This document shows positions 1 to 7,764 of a stretch of 37,397 bases of DNA, one piece after another. Below the pieces are notes generated by a model. The model was not told the origin of the DNA. It did no database searches and saw only the letters and a program-made list of their open reading frames with translations. Each line of letters starts with the position of its first letter. Position 1 is the first letter of the stretch. Source of the stretch: Propionibacteriaceae bacterium (GTDB taxonomy: Bacteria; Actinomycetota; Actinomycetes; Propionibacteriales; Propionibacteriaceae); assembly GCA_025965155.1 (NCBI GenBank), contig JAOPXN010000062.1:1-37397 (forward strand), given 5' to 3'. A program made the position numbers and the translations under genes.

Positions 1-54
1 CGCGGCGATGTAGCCGTCCAGGCTCAGGTTCATGCCAAAGGTCAGTTTCCGCAT
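1..54 (-). CDS. RibD C-terminal/DHFR-like reductase, N-terminal 18 residues only
   Basis: The minus strand opens with ATG at 54 and reads MRKLTFGMNLSLDGYIAA before leaving the window. This is the standard beginning of RibD C-terminal domain (dihydrofolate-reductase-like fold) proteins, where the segment S-L-D-G-Y-I-A follows the first strand. A Shine-Dalgarno GGAGG lies eight bases upstream of the ATG on the minus strand, which fixes the start. The family binds NADPH and reduces small substrates, but stand-alone members are rarely characterised. The gene is cut only by the window edge; nothing shows whether the rest is intact. Confidence 0.75.
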   Translation of the reverse strand, partial: MRKLTFGMNLSLDGYIAA

Positions 55-341
55 GGCGTCAGCCTCCAGGAGTCGGTATTCGACGTACAGACCAACACGG
101 CGCGGAAAACTCATCGGTCAGACCACACCGAGCGGTTGACCACCGCCCCAAGCGGATGCTGCCTACGGAAGGGAAGGCTCTCCGGTCACCGCTTCGCCCA
201 ATCCTGGCAGCGCCAAGCGGCCTGCTTGAGAAGCCGAACCGGAGTAGGACACGGTCCGCGTTGGCGCCAGTAAGCCCGGCTCCCGCGCCTGCACCAAGTA
301 CGCCGCAAGCCGATGGAGATGTAGCTCCGTGCATCCCGTGA

Positions 342-950
342 TTGGAAGGCGAATCGCTGATCATGTGGACCGTATATCGCCACCCTCCGCAGAATTGCCT
401 CCATAAGGACTGCCTCTGCAATACTCCCCCGGTGAGAAAGTGGTATCAGCGCGACGACAATCCGATGCTCGACGGCGGCAACGGAGAAGTCATCGAGGTC
501 TCGGCATCCATTGAGCTCGAGGCCACCCCACAAGAAGTATGGGAACTCATCAAGCCAGCGGAAAACGCCGTCCTCCTCAACCCTCACGTTATTCGGGCAT
601 TCCATATCCCCGGAACACCCCGAGGCGTAGGCGAGATGCAGGGTTTCATCTCACGTCGCGACGGCCAAGAAACTATCAGTGCCATCGAGATACTTCAGGA
701 AGTCACCGGTCAGTACGCCGTTACCCGGTCCCTAGGCGACAGTGACGACGCAGGTCGCACCACATATGTACTTACACCCACCAAGGCGGGGACTCAGCTC
801 GAACAGCGGTCCCGATTCACCGTTCCACCCGATCAGTCCCACCAGACGAACATAATCAAGAGGCTGCATCAAGAGTCGGTCAGTGCCTTCGTACAACGCG
901 TCAAAGTAGCCCTAAAGCGCGGCTGGAGAACCAGACCAGCTACGTGGTGA
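342..950 (+). CDS. SRPBCC (START-like) family protein with short Cys-containing N-terminal extension
   Basis: The 202-residue frame holds an SRPBCC/polyketide-cyclase-like fold from about residue 50. A first strand (EVIEVSASIELEATP) is followed by the helix QEVWELI and the loop HIPGTPRGVGEMQGF, a layout typical of lipid- or aromatic-ligand-binding START-like proteins. Before it lies an extension with three closely spaced cysteines (residues 19, 24 and 26). Start choice is uncertain: TTG at 342, ATG at 363 or ATG at 465 are all in frame, and none has a convincing SD. The last start would remove the Cys region and leave just the domain. The gene stands alone between a divergent reductase and a pseudogene. 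Ligand and role are unknown. Confidence 0.6.
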   Translation: MEGESLIMWTVYRHPPQNCLHKDCLCNTPPVRKWYQRDDNPMLDGGNGEVIEVSASIELEATPQEVWELIKPAENAVLLNPHVIRAFHIPGTPRGVGEMQGFISRRDGQETISAIEILQEVTGQYAVTRSLGDSDDAGRTTYVLTPTKAGTQLEQRSRFTVPPDQSHQTNIIKRLHQESVSAFVQRVKVALKRGWRTRPATW

Positions 951-996
951 CGGTTAGAAACAAGGCGTCGGGGTAGCCAGGCCGGGGCTCCCGGGG

Positions 997-1445
997 TTAG
1001 GCCTCCGAGATGACCTGGTCCACGACCGCAACCCGTCTGCTCAGCTTTGCCGGCGGTATGTCGACGAGCGTGAAGCTGTGCTCGCGGTAAACGCCGACAT
1101 GCGCGCTCGAAGACCAGAGAGCCCTCGTGACCCGATGCGGCGGGCCGCAGCCGGCTGCACGAACCCAAAGGGACAGACAAGCGATACCGCGGCTCGTACA
1201 CCTGCTCGCGTAGAAGGCGATCAACCTCTGCGGCCAGCAGCGGCGTCACAGGCCGCCGCAAACACCGCGTGAGAGCCAGCGAGCACAGCGGCGACCGGTC
1301 GAACACCTGGACGTGCACATCAAACGGAAGCGGCGCGAGCTCGCGCTGCCGCTGCAACGACACGACCATCTCTACGAAGTCGCCTCGCTCCCAAGGCTCA
1401 TCGACACCGCGAGCCCGCTCGGCCGCGACGACATCCGTGACTGCC
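997..1445 (-). pseudogene. AAA_28-type ATPase/nucleotide-kinase-like pseudogene, several frameshifts, P-loop end missing
   Basis: Read from 1445 leftwards, one minus frame gives TDVVAAERARGVDEPW, then a segment with VFDRSPLC and the helix LAAEVDRLLREQVYEPR. The next homologous block (FGFVQPAAARRI) sits in a second frame near 1150, and SLVFER returns to the first. The tail YREHSFTLVDIPPAK to the stop at 997 is in a third register. Joined, these match the C-terminal two thirds of actinobacterial AAA_28-type ATP-binding proteins. The N-terminal part with the GxxGxGKT loop is not present upstream. At least three frame changes make this a dead gene. Family assignment is from remembered motif order, not from a search. 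Confidence 0.6.
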
Positions 1446-1624
1446 CCTGGTACAACAGACCCAAACAACTTGCCAACGCACTCAGCTGAAACCCAACCGA
1501 CTTGCGGCACACTCTCGCCGCAAATGGTCGCCTCACATCACAGCTTATGGATTCACCACACATATGAGGCCTGCGCTTGCCATCGCCGGGCACGCCGTGC
1601 TGGCACGGAGGCTAGCGTCTGAGC

Positions 1625-2192
1625 ATGTCCGACAGCCTCGACTGGCTACCTGCCGACCTGTACCCGGTCGCCGTGCGCACCGCTCGTGCGGACGAGTGCG
1701 CCTACGCGATGGGTGAGTTGGCGGCGCTCTGGTCCTTCGAGCGACCGCTGGACCTCGAGCAGGTCCGACGCGCGACCGCTTCACGACCCGGGTAAGTATC
1801 ATCCGGCCCGTCCCTCCTCGTATCTCGCTGCTGTTCAGTGAGGCCCGCGTGGGGTGGCCGACCCGCATTCGGCCCGGACGGCGCCGCTCTACTTCGAACT
1901 GGGAGCATCACCCCCGTGAGCATCTTGTTCGACGGCGAGATCGACGTCCACTACCGGGTGCGGATCGGATCGGGCGGGCTGAACCCGACCTCGGCGGTGA
2001 CGTCGACCGTCCGGCCGTTCAGAACAAAGTTCACTAGCCCTCCTCCTGGTGCCGGATGTTCGCAGGAAGAGGAAGTCCGTACTTCTCGGCAAGATAGAGG
2101 GTCTGGGCGTAAAGCCGAGCCTGATGTACAACATCACCCAGGACGTACGCGTTCGTCCCGGCCCGATAATGACGGCCATAGAGGAAGGCTGA
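1625..2192 (+). pseudogene. Unrecognised frameshifted gene remnant
   Basis: ATG at 1625 opens a 56-codon frame (MSDSLDWLPADLYPVAVRTA onward) that stops at 1793-1795. Protein-like sequence continues in a second frame across the stop (FTTRVSIIRPVPPRISLLFS, about 1775-1840). It resumes around 1918 in VSILFDGEIDVHYRV, and again from about 2043 in LVPDVRRKRKSVLLG and YNITQDVRVRPGP up to a TGA at 2190. The pieces lie in order on one strand and look like one protein broken by three or more indels. I do not recognise the family. The first 56 codons could alternatively be a genuine short gene. Confidence 0.35.
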
Positions 2193-2510
2193 CTGACCAC
2201 GCTACTCGCGAGGCTCGACCTCCGGGCGTCAGCAGACGGTCCGATCGGCTACGTGGAGCGGCAGAGGGACTAAGGTCCGACCGTGAAGCAGTAGCTGCCC
2301 CTATACGGGCCAACGTTGCCGCGATCGCTCAACCGTGCCTTGCATCCCACCTGAAAGTGACCTGTCGATCACGAGAGCTCGAAGACAGCCGCAGTGGGTT
2401 GCCCGGGCACTCCAGGCGCGCCGGGAATCAACGACTCTCCTCGGAAGTAAACTGCCTTTCGGCGTCATGCTGGCCAATAGTCCAATGTTCCTGGCCGATT
2501 GGCGATTGTC
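2193..2510. other. Region without recognisable gene
   Basis: About 320 bases between the broken gene at 1625-2192 and the control region of the ABC transporter. Frames on both strands are interrupted or have no protein-like composition, and I see no RNA gene. The last 50 bases contain two near copies of TGGCC/GGCCGATTGG-type sequence that may belong to the transporter promoter. Confidence 0.4.
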
Positions 2511-2538
2511 CACTCCGGGCAGGGATTGCTCCGGAGTG
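2511..2538. promoter_or_regulatory. Inverted repeat ahead of ABC exporter
   Basis: CACTCCGG at 2511-2518 and its exact complement CCGGAGTG at 2531-2538 are separated by 12 bases. They end six bases before a candidate -10 box (2545-2550) of the ABC transporter operon. Position over the -35 region fits an operator for a dimeric repressor. It could also be a weak terminator hairpin for the decayed upstream gene, but there is no T-run. Confidence 0.4.
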
Positions 2539-2544
2539 CCGCGT

Positions 2545-2550
2545 TAGGCT
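2545..2550 (+). promoter_or_regulatory. Candidate -10 box TAGGCT, leaderless start of ABC exporter
   Basis: TAGGCT is followed by six bases and then the GTG start at 2557. This spacing puts the transcription start at or next to the start codon, and there is no SD before the GTG. The same arrangement recurs at several other genes in the window. Confidence 0.45.
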
Positions 2551-2556
2551 CCTCGT

Positions 2557-3507
2557 GTGAACCTCGTCGAATCCTCCACCGGCACCGATGTCGTCGCTCC
2601 GACCCTCGGCGACGTCATCGAGGCGCGTGGCTTGACCAAGAGGTACGACGGCCGCGCAGTCGTCTCGGATCTGTCCTTCAGGGTGCGCCCGGGGATCGTC
2701 ACCGGGTTCCTCGGGGCCAACGGCTCCGGCAAGTCGACGACCCTGCGCATGCTCGTTGGACTGGTGCGGCCCAACGCCGGCTCGGCCACGATCGGTGGTG
2801 TGGGTTACCGCGATCTCCCGCGCCCGGCGAGCCAGGTGGGGATCCTTCTTGACCCCAACGCGGTCCAGCGGTTCCGCACCGGCATCGATCACCTCACCTG
2901 GATGTGCCGAGTCAGCGGCACCGACCCGGCCGTCATCCCCGCCAAGCTGGAGGCCGTGGGGCTGGAGGGCGCCGGACGTCAGCGCATCGGCGAGTACTCG
3001 CTCGGCATGTGCCAGAGGCTGGCGCTGGCCGGAACCATGCTCGCCGACCCGCCAATCGTCATTCTCGACGAGCCGATCAACGGCCTGGACGCCGAGGGCA
3101 TCCGCTGGATGCGGCGGCTGCTCCGCAGCATGGCCGACGAGGGCCGGACCGTCCTGGTGTCCAGCCACCTTATGGACGAAATGGAGAAGACGGCTGATCG
3201 CGTCATCATCATCAACCAGGGCCGTCTCGTCGAGGACGTCACCATTCCCGAGTTGACTGCCTGGACGGCCGGCGACTGCGTTGTCGTGCGCAGCGACGAC
3301 GACACCACGCTGGCCGGGGAACTGAGGGCCGTGGGCGGACGCGTCAAGACCGTCCGCGGCGCCCTCGATGTGCGGGACGTGACCACGGAACGGATCGGAC
3401 AGGTCGCCCTTGCGTGCCGGATCGCGTTGGTGGAGTTGCGACCGGTCCGGACCACTCTCGAAGAGGCGTTCCTCTCCATCACCGACGAAGCCACCCCGCG
3501 AAAGTGA
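2557..3507 (+). CDS. ABC-2-type exporter, ATP-binding subunit
   Basis: This 316-residue cytoplasmic ATPase would power the membrane subunit encoded directly downstream. It has a Walker A GANGSGKST at residues 53-61, signature YSLGMCQ at 147-153, Walker B IVILDEP at 167-173 and switch His204 in SSHLMDE. The C-terminal 100 residues are the accessory segment common in the bacitracin/lantibiotic-type (DrrA/BcrA-like) group. The signature departs from LSGGQ, as it often does in that group. The GTG start fits a leaderless transcript from TAGGCT at 2545. Seven bases separate it from the permease ATG. The substrate is unknown. Next to a polyketide synthase remnant, a drug or metabolite exporter is plausible but unproven. 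Confidence 0.85.
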   Translation: MNLVESSTGTDVVAPTLGDVIEARGLTKRYDGRAVVSDLSFRVRPGIVTGFLGANGSGKSTTLRMLVGLVRPNAGSATIGGVGYRDLPRPASQVGILLDPNAVQRFRTGIDHLTWMCRVSGTDPAVIPAKLEAVGLEGAGRQRIGEYSLGMCQRLALAGTMLADPPIVILDEPINGLDAEGIRWMRRLLRSMADEGRTVLVSSHLMDEMEKTADRVIIINQGRLVEDVTIPELTAWTAGDCVVVRSDDDTTLAGELRAVGGRVKTVRGALDVRDVTTERIGQVALACRIALVELRPVRTTLEEAFLSITDEATPRK

Positions 3508-3514
3508 TGCAGTC

Positions 3515-4312
3515 ATGATCGATGTCGCCTCCCGCAACAGCCTGTCCCTCGCCCTCGCGGGCGAGAGAGCGAAGCTCGTCTCGTGGCCCAACGGACGCCG
3601 CACCATCGGGTTCGCGCTCCTCGCCGCGGTGCTTGCCACGGCGTTCTTCCTGCTGACCGTAGCCATCACCGCGGGCAAGACCCTTGCCGAGCTAACTACT
3701 CGCCAGAGCCTGGAAGTGATGCTCATGGGAGTCGATGTGGCCAACATCACGGTGATCGTCCTTGCGGTCCTGTTCGTGGCAGAGGAGACCCGCACCCGGT
3801 TGGTCGAGGTGTCCGTCGCACTCACGCCCCGTCGCCACAACATCGTGTTGGCCAAGGCACTGCTGATGGCCGCCGTGGCGTGCGCGATCGCGGTCGTCGC
3901 GACGGTGCTGGTCGTGGTCGAAGGCATGGTGATCCTGGCCTTGAGCGGGGTCGACGTGCCGTCGCTCACCGAGGGCTGGGTGCTGCGCATGACCTTCGGA
4001 ACCATGCTGATGCTGCCTGTGCACGCGGTGGTCGGCGTCTGCTTCGCCTACCTCCTGCCCAACGCCCTGCTGAGCTTCCTCGGCGTCTTCGGGGTCATGT
4101 CCCTGCCGTCGCTGGCGACACTGCTGCCCCTCGAGTTGGGCCGTGCCGCCCAGTTCCTGCTGATCACCCCGGCCGTCCACACGATCTCCGGTGTCAGCCA
4201 ACCGGGGGCCATCGACTACACGAGCGCCCTCTCCGCGGTCCTGATCCTGGCCGCGTGGATCGGCCTCGTGATCGCCGCCGCGATCGTGGCGTTCAGGGCG
4301 CGCGACGTCTAG
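3515..4312 (+). CDS. ABC-2-type exporter, permease subunit
   Basis: This is a 265-residue membrane protein beginning with ATG at 3515. A longer upstream extension in the same frame overlaps the ATPase gene and is unlikely to be translated. About six hydrophobic segments are visible: TIGFALLAAVLATAFFLL, NITVIVLAVLFVA, ALLMAAVACAIAVVATVL, MLPVHAVVGVCFAYLL, a short one near SLATLLPL, and a final helix with LILAAWIGLVIAAAIVAF. The order is that of ABC-2 permeases, and the cytoplasmic loop contains the typical ETRTRLVEVSVALTPRR segment. It pairs with the ATPase immediately upstream. No terminator is obvious before the PKS start at 4421. Confidence 0.8.
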   Translation: MIDVASRNSLSLALAGERAKLVSWPNGRRTIGFALLAAVLATAFFLLTVAITAGKTLAELTTRQSLEVMLMGVDVANITVIVLAVLFVAEETRTRLVEVSVALTPRRHNIVLAKALLMAAVACAIAVVATVLVVVEGMVILALSGVDVPSLTEGWVLRMTFGTMLMLPVHAVVGVCFAYLLPNALLSFLGVFGVMSLPSLATLLPLELGRAAQFLLITPAVHTISGVSQPGAIDYTSALSAVLILAAWIGLVIAAAIVAFRARDV

Positions 4313-4420
4313 TTCCCCGTAGAGAGCTCCCTCTCGCCCTGACCCGACCGGGTCCGGGGCGTCCACCCCCATTCCTTACGCCCCGCAGTGGGCTGCCCGA
4401 TCCCACGGTCTGAGGACGAC

Positions 4421-4534
4421 ATGCCAGAAGCCGAACGTCTGCGCACGTACCTGCGTCGCGTCACCAACGAACTGCAGGCGAGCCGCCAGCCGGCCGGCCG
4501 CCGTGGAGGGCTCCCGGAGTATGCGTGCCCGGGG
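4421..4534 (+). pseudogene. Modular type I polyketide synthase, 5' fragment (docking helix)
   Basis: ATG at 4421, preceded by GAGGA six bases upstream, reads MPEAERLRTYLRRVTNELQ. This is the standard N-terminal docking coiled coil of actinobacterial type I PKS subunits (E-x-LR-YL-RVT-xL). Downstream the frame drifts, and a one-base shift gives a more linker-like segment, so a frameshift is likely near 4485. The reading is then cut by an IS256-family element at about 4535. The next PKS part, the ketosynthase, reappears after the element at 5913. Together they show a PKS subunit that lost function by insertion, frameshift and deletion. The real start and SD argue that this was once an expressed gene. 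Confidence 0.7.
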
Positions 4535-5912
4535 AGTGGTGTAGTTCCTGAGGTTGCTCGCCCGTGTCCTTGGTGGGGATGTGGGCGGCCATCGTGCAAC
4601 GGTCAGTGAGACCGGACCAGGGAACTCACAGGAAGACACGATACACGATGGCCTTGGACCAGCTGCCCTACTTGAAGTGCTTGAAGTGATGAAGTCCGCC
4701 GGGGTCAGTGACCGGGTGAAGGTGGCGGCGCAGACGATGTATCAAGCGTTGATCGGCGCCGAACTGACCGCGGTGATCGGCGCCGGTCTGTGGGAACACT
4801 CGGCTGAGCGGACGGGGCTGCGGAACGGGTACCGGCCGAAAGTGTTCTCGACTCAGGCCGGGAATCTGGAGCTGTCGATCCCGAAGCTCCGCAGCGGCTC
4901 GTTCTACCCGTCGTTGCTGGAACGGCGGCGGGTGGACCAGGCGTTGTTCGCGGTGGTGATGGAGGCCTACCTGCACGGGGTGTCGACCCGGAAGGTCGAC
5001 GACCTCGTGAAAGCGTTGGGGATCGATGCCGGGATCTCGAAGTCGGAGGTGTCGCGGATCTGCGCTGACCTGGATGTGGAGGTGGGGGCGTTCCGGGACC
5101 GCTCCCTGGCCGAGGTCGCCTATCCGTACGTGTTCTTGGACGCCACCTACTGCAAGGCCCGGGTGAACCATCGGGTGGTGTCGCAGGCGGTGGTGATCGC
5201 GACCGGGGTGACCGGCGACGGCCGCCGGGAGGTCCTCGGCTTCGACGTCGGCGACTCCGAGGACGGCGCCTTCTGGACCGCGTTCCTCCGCAGCCTGAAG
5301 GCCCGCGGGCTGAGTGGGGTGCAGCTGGTCATCTCCGACGCCCACACCGGCCTGAAACAGGCGATCGGGGCGGTCATGTTGGGTGCGGCCTGGCAGCGGT
5401 GCCGGGTCCCATTCATGCTGAACGTCCTCGCCCAGGTGCCGCGCGAGAACACCGAGATGGTCGCCGCCGCGGTCCGCACCGTGTTCGCTCAACTCGACGC
5501 CGAACACGTCACCGAGCAGTTCGAGACCGTCGCCGGCATGCTCGGCCGGCAGCTGCCCAAGGTGGAGCAGATGATGCGCGAAGCCCGCGAAAACCTGCTC
5601 GCCTTCACCGGCTTCCCGCAGCCGCACTGGCGCAAGATCTGGTCCACCAACCCTCGAGCGGGTCAACCGGGAGGTGAAACGCCGCACCGAGGTGGTCGGC
5701 GTCTTCCCCAACCCCGCCACCCTGCTCCGCCTCGCCGGCGCCGTGCTGGTCGAGATCCACGACGAGTGGGCTGTGGCCAGCGAACGCCGCTACCTCTCCG
5801 AAGCCAACATGAAACTCATCACCGACCCGACCGCACACACCCAGGAGGTAGCCGAACCCGCTGCCCTCACGGCATGATCAACACCACTGACCAGCACAGA
5901 AACTCCACCACT
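4535..5912 (+). mobile_element. IS256-family insertion sequence
   Basis: A roughly 1.38-kb element with imperfect terminal inverted repeats. The left end AGTGGTGTAGTTCCTGAG starts at 4535; the complement of the right end, AGTGGTGGAGTTTCTGTG, covers 5895-5912. They match at 15 of 18 positions. Length, single plus-strand transposase and end structure fit the IS256 (mutator-type) family. It lies in the linker between the docking helix and ketosynthase of a PKS gene. I find no clear 8-9-bp target duplication, so adjacent sequence was probably altered after insertion. Confidence 0.75.
4648..5877 (+). pseudogene. IS256-family (mutator-type) transposase, two frameshifts
   Basis: The natural start is ATG at 4648 (MALDQ), but a one-base loss after codon 5 moves the rest (ALLEVLEVMKSAGVSDR) to the next frame. 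The body is a typical IS256 transposase: RNGYRPKVFSTQAGNLELSI, the helix VSTRKVDDLVKALG, first catalytic Asp in FLDATYCKAR and second in VISDAHTG. At about 5651 a two-base loss breaks the frame again, directly before the block LERVNREVKRRTEVVGVFPN that carries the catalytic Glu (codon 5656-5658). The tail ends at 5877. The longest unbroken frame therefore lacks the third catalytic residue, so the protein should be inactive unless frameshifting restores it. Confidence 0.8.
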
Positions 5913-6160
5913 TGGCGGGGCGCGATCCTCCCGGACCGACCCCATCGCCGTGGTCGGAATGGCCTGCCGCTTCCCGGCCACCTACGGCCGCGGGCACACC
6001 GCCGAATCGCCGATCTGGCTGGGCTCGATCAAGTCCAACCTCGGCCACACGCAGGCGGCGCCGGTGTCGCGGGCGTGATGAAGGTGATTCTCGCGCTACG
6101 GCACGAGTGCATGCCACAGACCCTCTGGATCTCCGAGCCCACGTCCGGGAGCAGCACCGC
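5913..6160 (+). pseudogene. PKS ketosynthase remnant with large internal deletion
   Basis: Just after the IS256 element the frame reads [14 protein letters not shown], the invariant N-terminus of type I ketosynthase domains. It then jumps directly to [20 protein letters not shown] and LGHTQAA, which in an intact KS lie roughly 300 residues later, near the second active-site His. The middle, with the catalytic Cys and first His, is gone. A one-base loss at about 6055 shifts the frame; the continuation is [17 protein letters not shown] and PQTLWISEPTS in the neighbouring frame, fading out by about 6160. It belongs to the same broken gene as the docking helix at 4421. Confidence 0.75.
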
Positions 6161-6220
6161 CGCGGCGGTCACCGTCGATTGCACCGTCCACCACGCCACC
6201 CCGAACGCCCCCCACCGGCG

Positions 6221-6425
6221 GTCGAGGTGCTGATCACCACCGGCGTCTCCAACGCCCGCACCGGGGCCGCGAACACCGGGATCAAGCAGATCAAGCGGAC
6301 CGGCCGGGGCTACACCAACCCAGCTCACTACCAAGCCCGTATCCTGCTCACCAGCGCCGCCCGACGCGCGGCGTGAACCCATTGACCAGGCAGGGCAGCA
6401 CCACGATCAACTGCGAATAGCCCCC
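6221..6425 (+). mobile_element. ISL3-type transposase C-terminus and right end
   Basis: The frame from about 6221 to the stop at 6374-6376 reads GVSNARTGAANTGIKQIKRT followed by GRGYTNPAHYQARILL. This is the last 45 or so residues of an ISL3-family (DDE) transposase, where N-A-R-T-E/G-A-A-N carries the conserved end of the catalytic core. Twenty-four bases later CCACGATCAACTGCGAATAG (6401-6420) followed by CCCC resembles ISL3 right terminal repeats. Everything upstream in the element is missing and abuts the ketosynthase remnant, so this is a deletion scar. Confidence 0.6.
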
Positions 6426-6585
6426 TTATGCGGAGCACGCAGGACCGGGGTCGGTTGCGATGCGCCATGGTCTCGATCGCAGCACCGCTAACTCCGAGTT
6501 CATGCACGAGAGCGGACCGTTGCAGAACGATCACTCCAGTGGACAAACGCCTGCCGACTGCTGGCGCTAGTTGCAGGATGTGGTC

Positions 6586-7041
6586 ATGGTCGAGGCGCAT
6601 CCTGGTGAAGCAACCGGTAGGAGGCTCCTCCTCATCGCCGCTTGCCTGTTGGCCGCACTGGCAGCTTGGATGGCTTGGTTCGCGTGGGACACGGTGCGAG
6701 ACGTCCATCCGGGGACGAACAACACCACCGGGCCGTACGAGTTGTGGCAGGGGGTGGGTGCGGCCGTGACGCTACTGATCCTGGTAGTTCTCGCGGTCCG
6801 TCGGCTCCCGGTGGCCAACGTCGTTCTTGCGGTAAGTGTCGGCTTCACCGCTGGATTCACCTATTCGGGGGCCACTGACCCGGAAGCGGACGGCTTGTAC
6901 GTCATCGGCGCTGGCATGCTGCTCGTCGTCATGGTTCTAGCCACTACTGTCGTTGCACTACTAGCTCGACTCGTACTCTCCCGACGAGATGGGTCTCAGG
7001 CTGTCAACAACACAGCGACCCGTTCTAGTCGAGTCGACTGA
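6586..7041 (+). CDS. Four-helix hypothetical membrane protein
   Basis: I chose ATG at 6586, with AGGA seven bases upstream; a TTG at 6571 is in frame but less likely. The 151-residue product has four hydrophobic segments: LLLIAACLLAALAAWMAWFA, VGAAVTLLILVVLAV, VANVVLAVSVGFTAGFTYSG and GAGMLLVVMVLATTVVALLA. Between helices 1 and 2 is a short loop rich in Thr and Asn that probably faces outward. I recognise no family. It stands alone downstream of the ISL3 scar and upstream of a convergent pseudogene. Base composition and frame integrity are good, unlike its neighbours. Confidence 0.6.
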   Translation: MVEAHPGEATGRRLLLIAACLLAALAAWMAWFAWDTVRDVHPGTNNTTGPYELWQGVGAAVTLLILVVLAVRRLPVANVVLAVSVGFTAGFTYSGATDPEADGLYVIGAGMLLVVMVLATTVVALLARLVLSRRDGSQAVNNTATRSSRVD

Positions 7042-7054
7042 CGCCCCCGCTCAA

Positions 7055-7075
7055 GCACGCAGTAGCCGACCGGCT
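7055..7075. repeat. 21-bp direct repeat, copy 1
   Basis: Twenty-one bases containing ACGCAGTAGCCGACCGGCT recur exactly at 8780-8800. AGCCG-AC-CGGCT inside it is a small dyad. A 15-base part (CCGACCGGCTACCGG) of the second copy also occurs at 7691-7705. The two copies flank the DinB pseudogene and the APH-like gene. Confidence 0.6.
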
Positions 7076-7125
7076 TGCGGGTAGCCGCCCTGCGGGGGCG
7101 GAACGAATCGCGGGCCGCGGCCCTG

Positions 7126-7620
7126 TCACTGCCCTCGTGCGCCGTCCGCCATCTCGCGAAGTATGTCGAGGTGTCCGAGGTGTCGGCCGGTCTCCTCGAG
7201 CAGGTGGGTAGCAATTCAGCGCAGGGACACCAGTTCAAGGTCAGGCGGTGCGTAGGCCTCCAACTCGTCGAGCTGATGCTCGCCGAGGACCTGGCTCGAT
7301 CGGATGCACTGCTTCTCATAGGCAGCCAGCAGGTCCGCGAGGGACTGTCCCCTCATCTCCCAGCCGTCCTCCAAGCCTTGAGAGAGCACATCGACGTTGC
7401 GAAGGAAGCTGCCCTCCAGCCACCCCTTCTCAACCCAGGTCAGGTGAGAGACCAGGCCGGCAATGCTCATCTTGGGCGAAGTCGGCAGTGGCGCTCGATG
7501 CGCGTCGACGTCACTGAGACCGTCGCACTTGAGGTGGACGGTCTTGTGCTGCCAGTCGAGCCAATCCCTCAGCATGGGCTTCTCGTCGACAGCAGCGGCC
7601 GGTCGCTGTCTCTCCACCAT
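7126..7620 (-). pseudogene. DinB/DUF664-family protein with in-frame TGA
   Basis: ATG at 7620 opens a frame with KPMLRDWLDWQHKTVHLKCD, GLVSHLTWVEKGWLEG and the helix SLADLLAAYEKQC, the pattern of DUF664/DinB-like four-helix metal-binding proteins, including the first metal His in VSHL. After LELVSLR a TGA (7218-7216) stands where relatives have TGG (Trp). The same frame then continues without gaps into IATHLLEETGRHLGHLDILR and ends at a second stop at 7126. This C-terminal part carries the remaining two metal-binding His residues (TGRHLGH). The product is therefore truncated before its metal site is complete. A single base change separates it from a full 164-residue protein. Confidence 0.75.
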
Positions 7621-7752
7621 CAAGTCTGGCGGGTCTGGCGCAGAGTCGTCATTAGGGAGTATCTAGCGAGGTGGACCGACGCATCACAAACCGACCGGCT
7701 ACCGGTGACCGCCGCGTCTATCGGCGGCTGCGAGGTCCAGCGGGCTCGTGCC

Positions 7753-7758
7753 TAGGGT
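7753..7758 (+). promoter_or_regulatory. Candidate -10 box TAGGGT, leaderless start of APH-like gene
   Basis: TAGGGT, six bases, then ATG at 7765, with no SD between. It matches the layout seen at 2545, 13157, 30431 and 37263. Confidence 0.4.
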
Positions 7759-7764
7759 TGCGGA

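Noticed and set aside
2428-4005. 525-codon minus-strand frame opposite the ABC exporter
   Set aside because: It is the antisense shadow of two clear ABC genes with Walker motifs. Its composition is low-complexity, with no family match.
4535-5912. Target-site duplication of the IS256 element
   Set aside because: The flanks (GCCCGGGG and TGGCGGGG) share only part of their bases, which is not enough above the GC background.
7216-7218. TGA in the DinB-family gene as recoded codon (Trp or selenocysteine)
   Set aside because: No selenocysteine element follows, and TGA is used as the normal stop by many genes here. A nonsense mutation is simpler.
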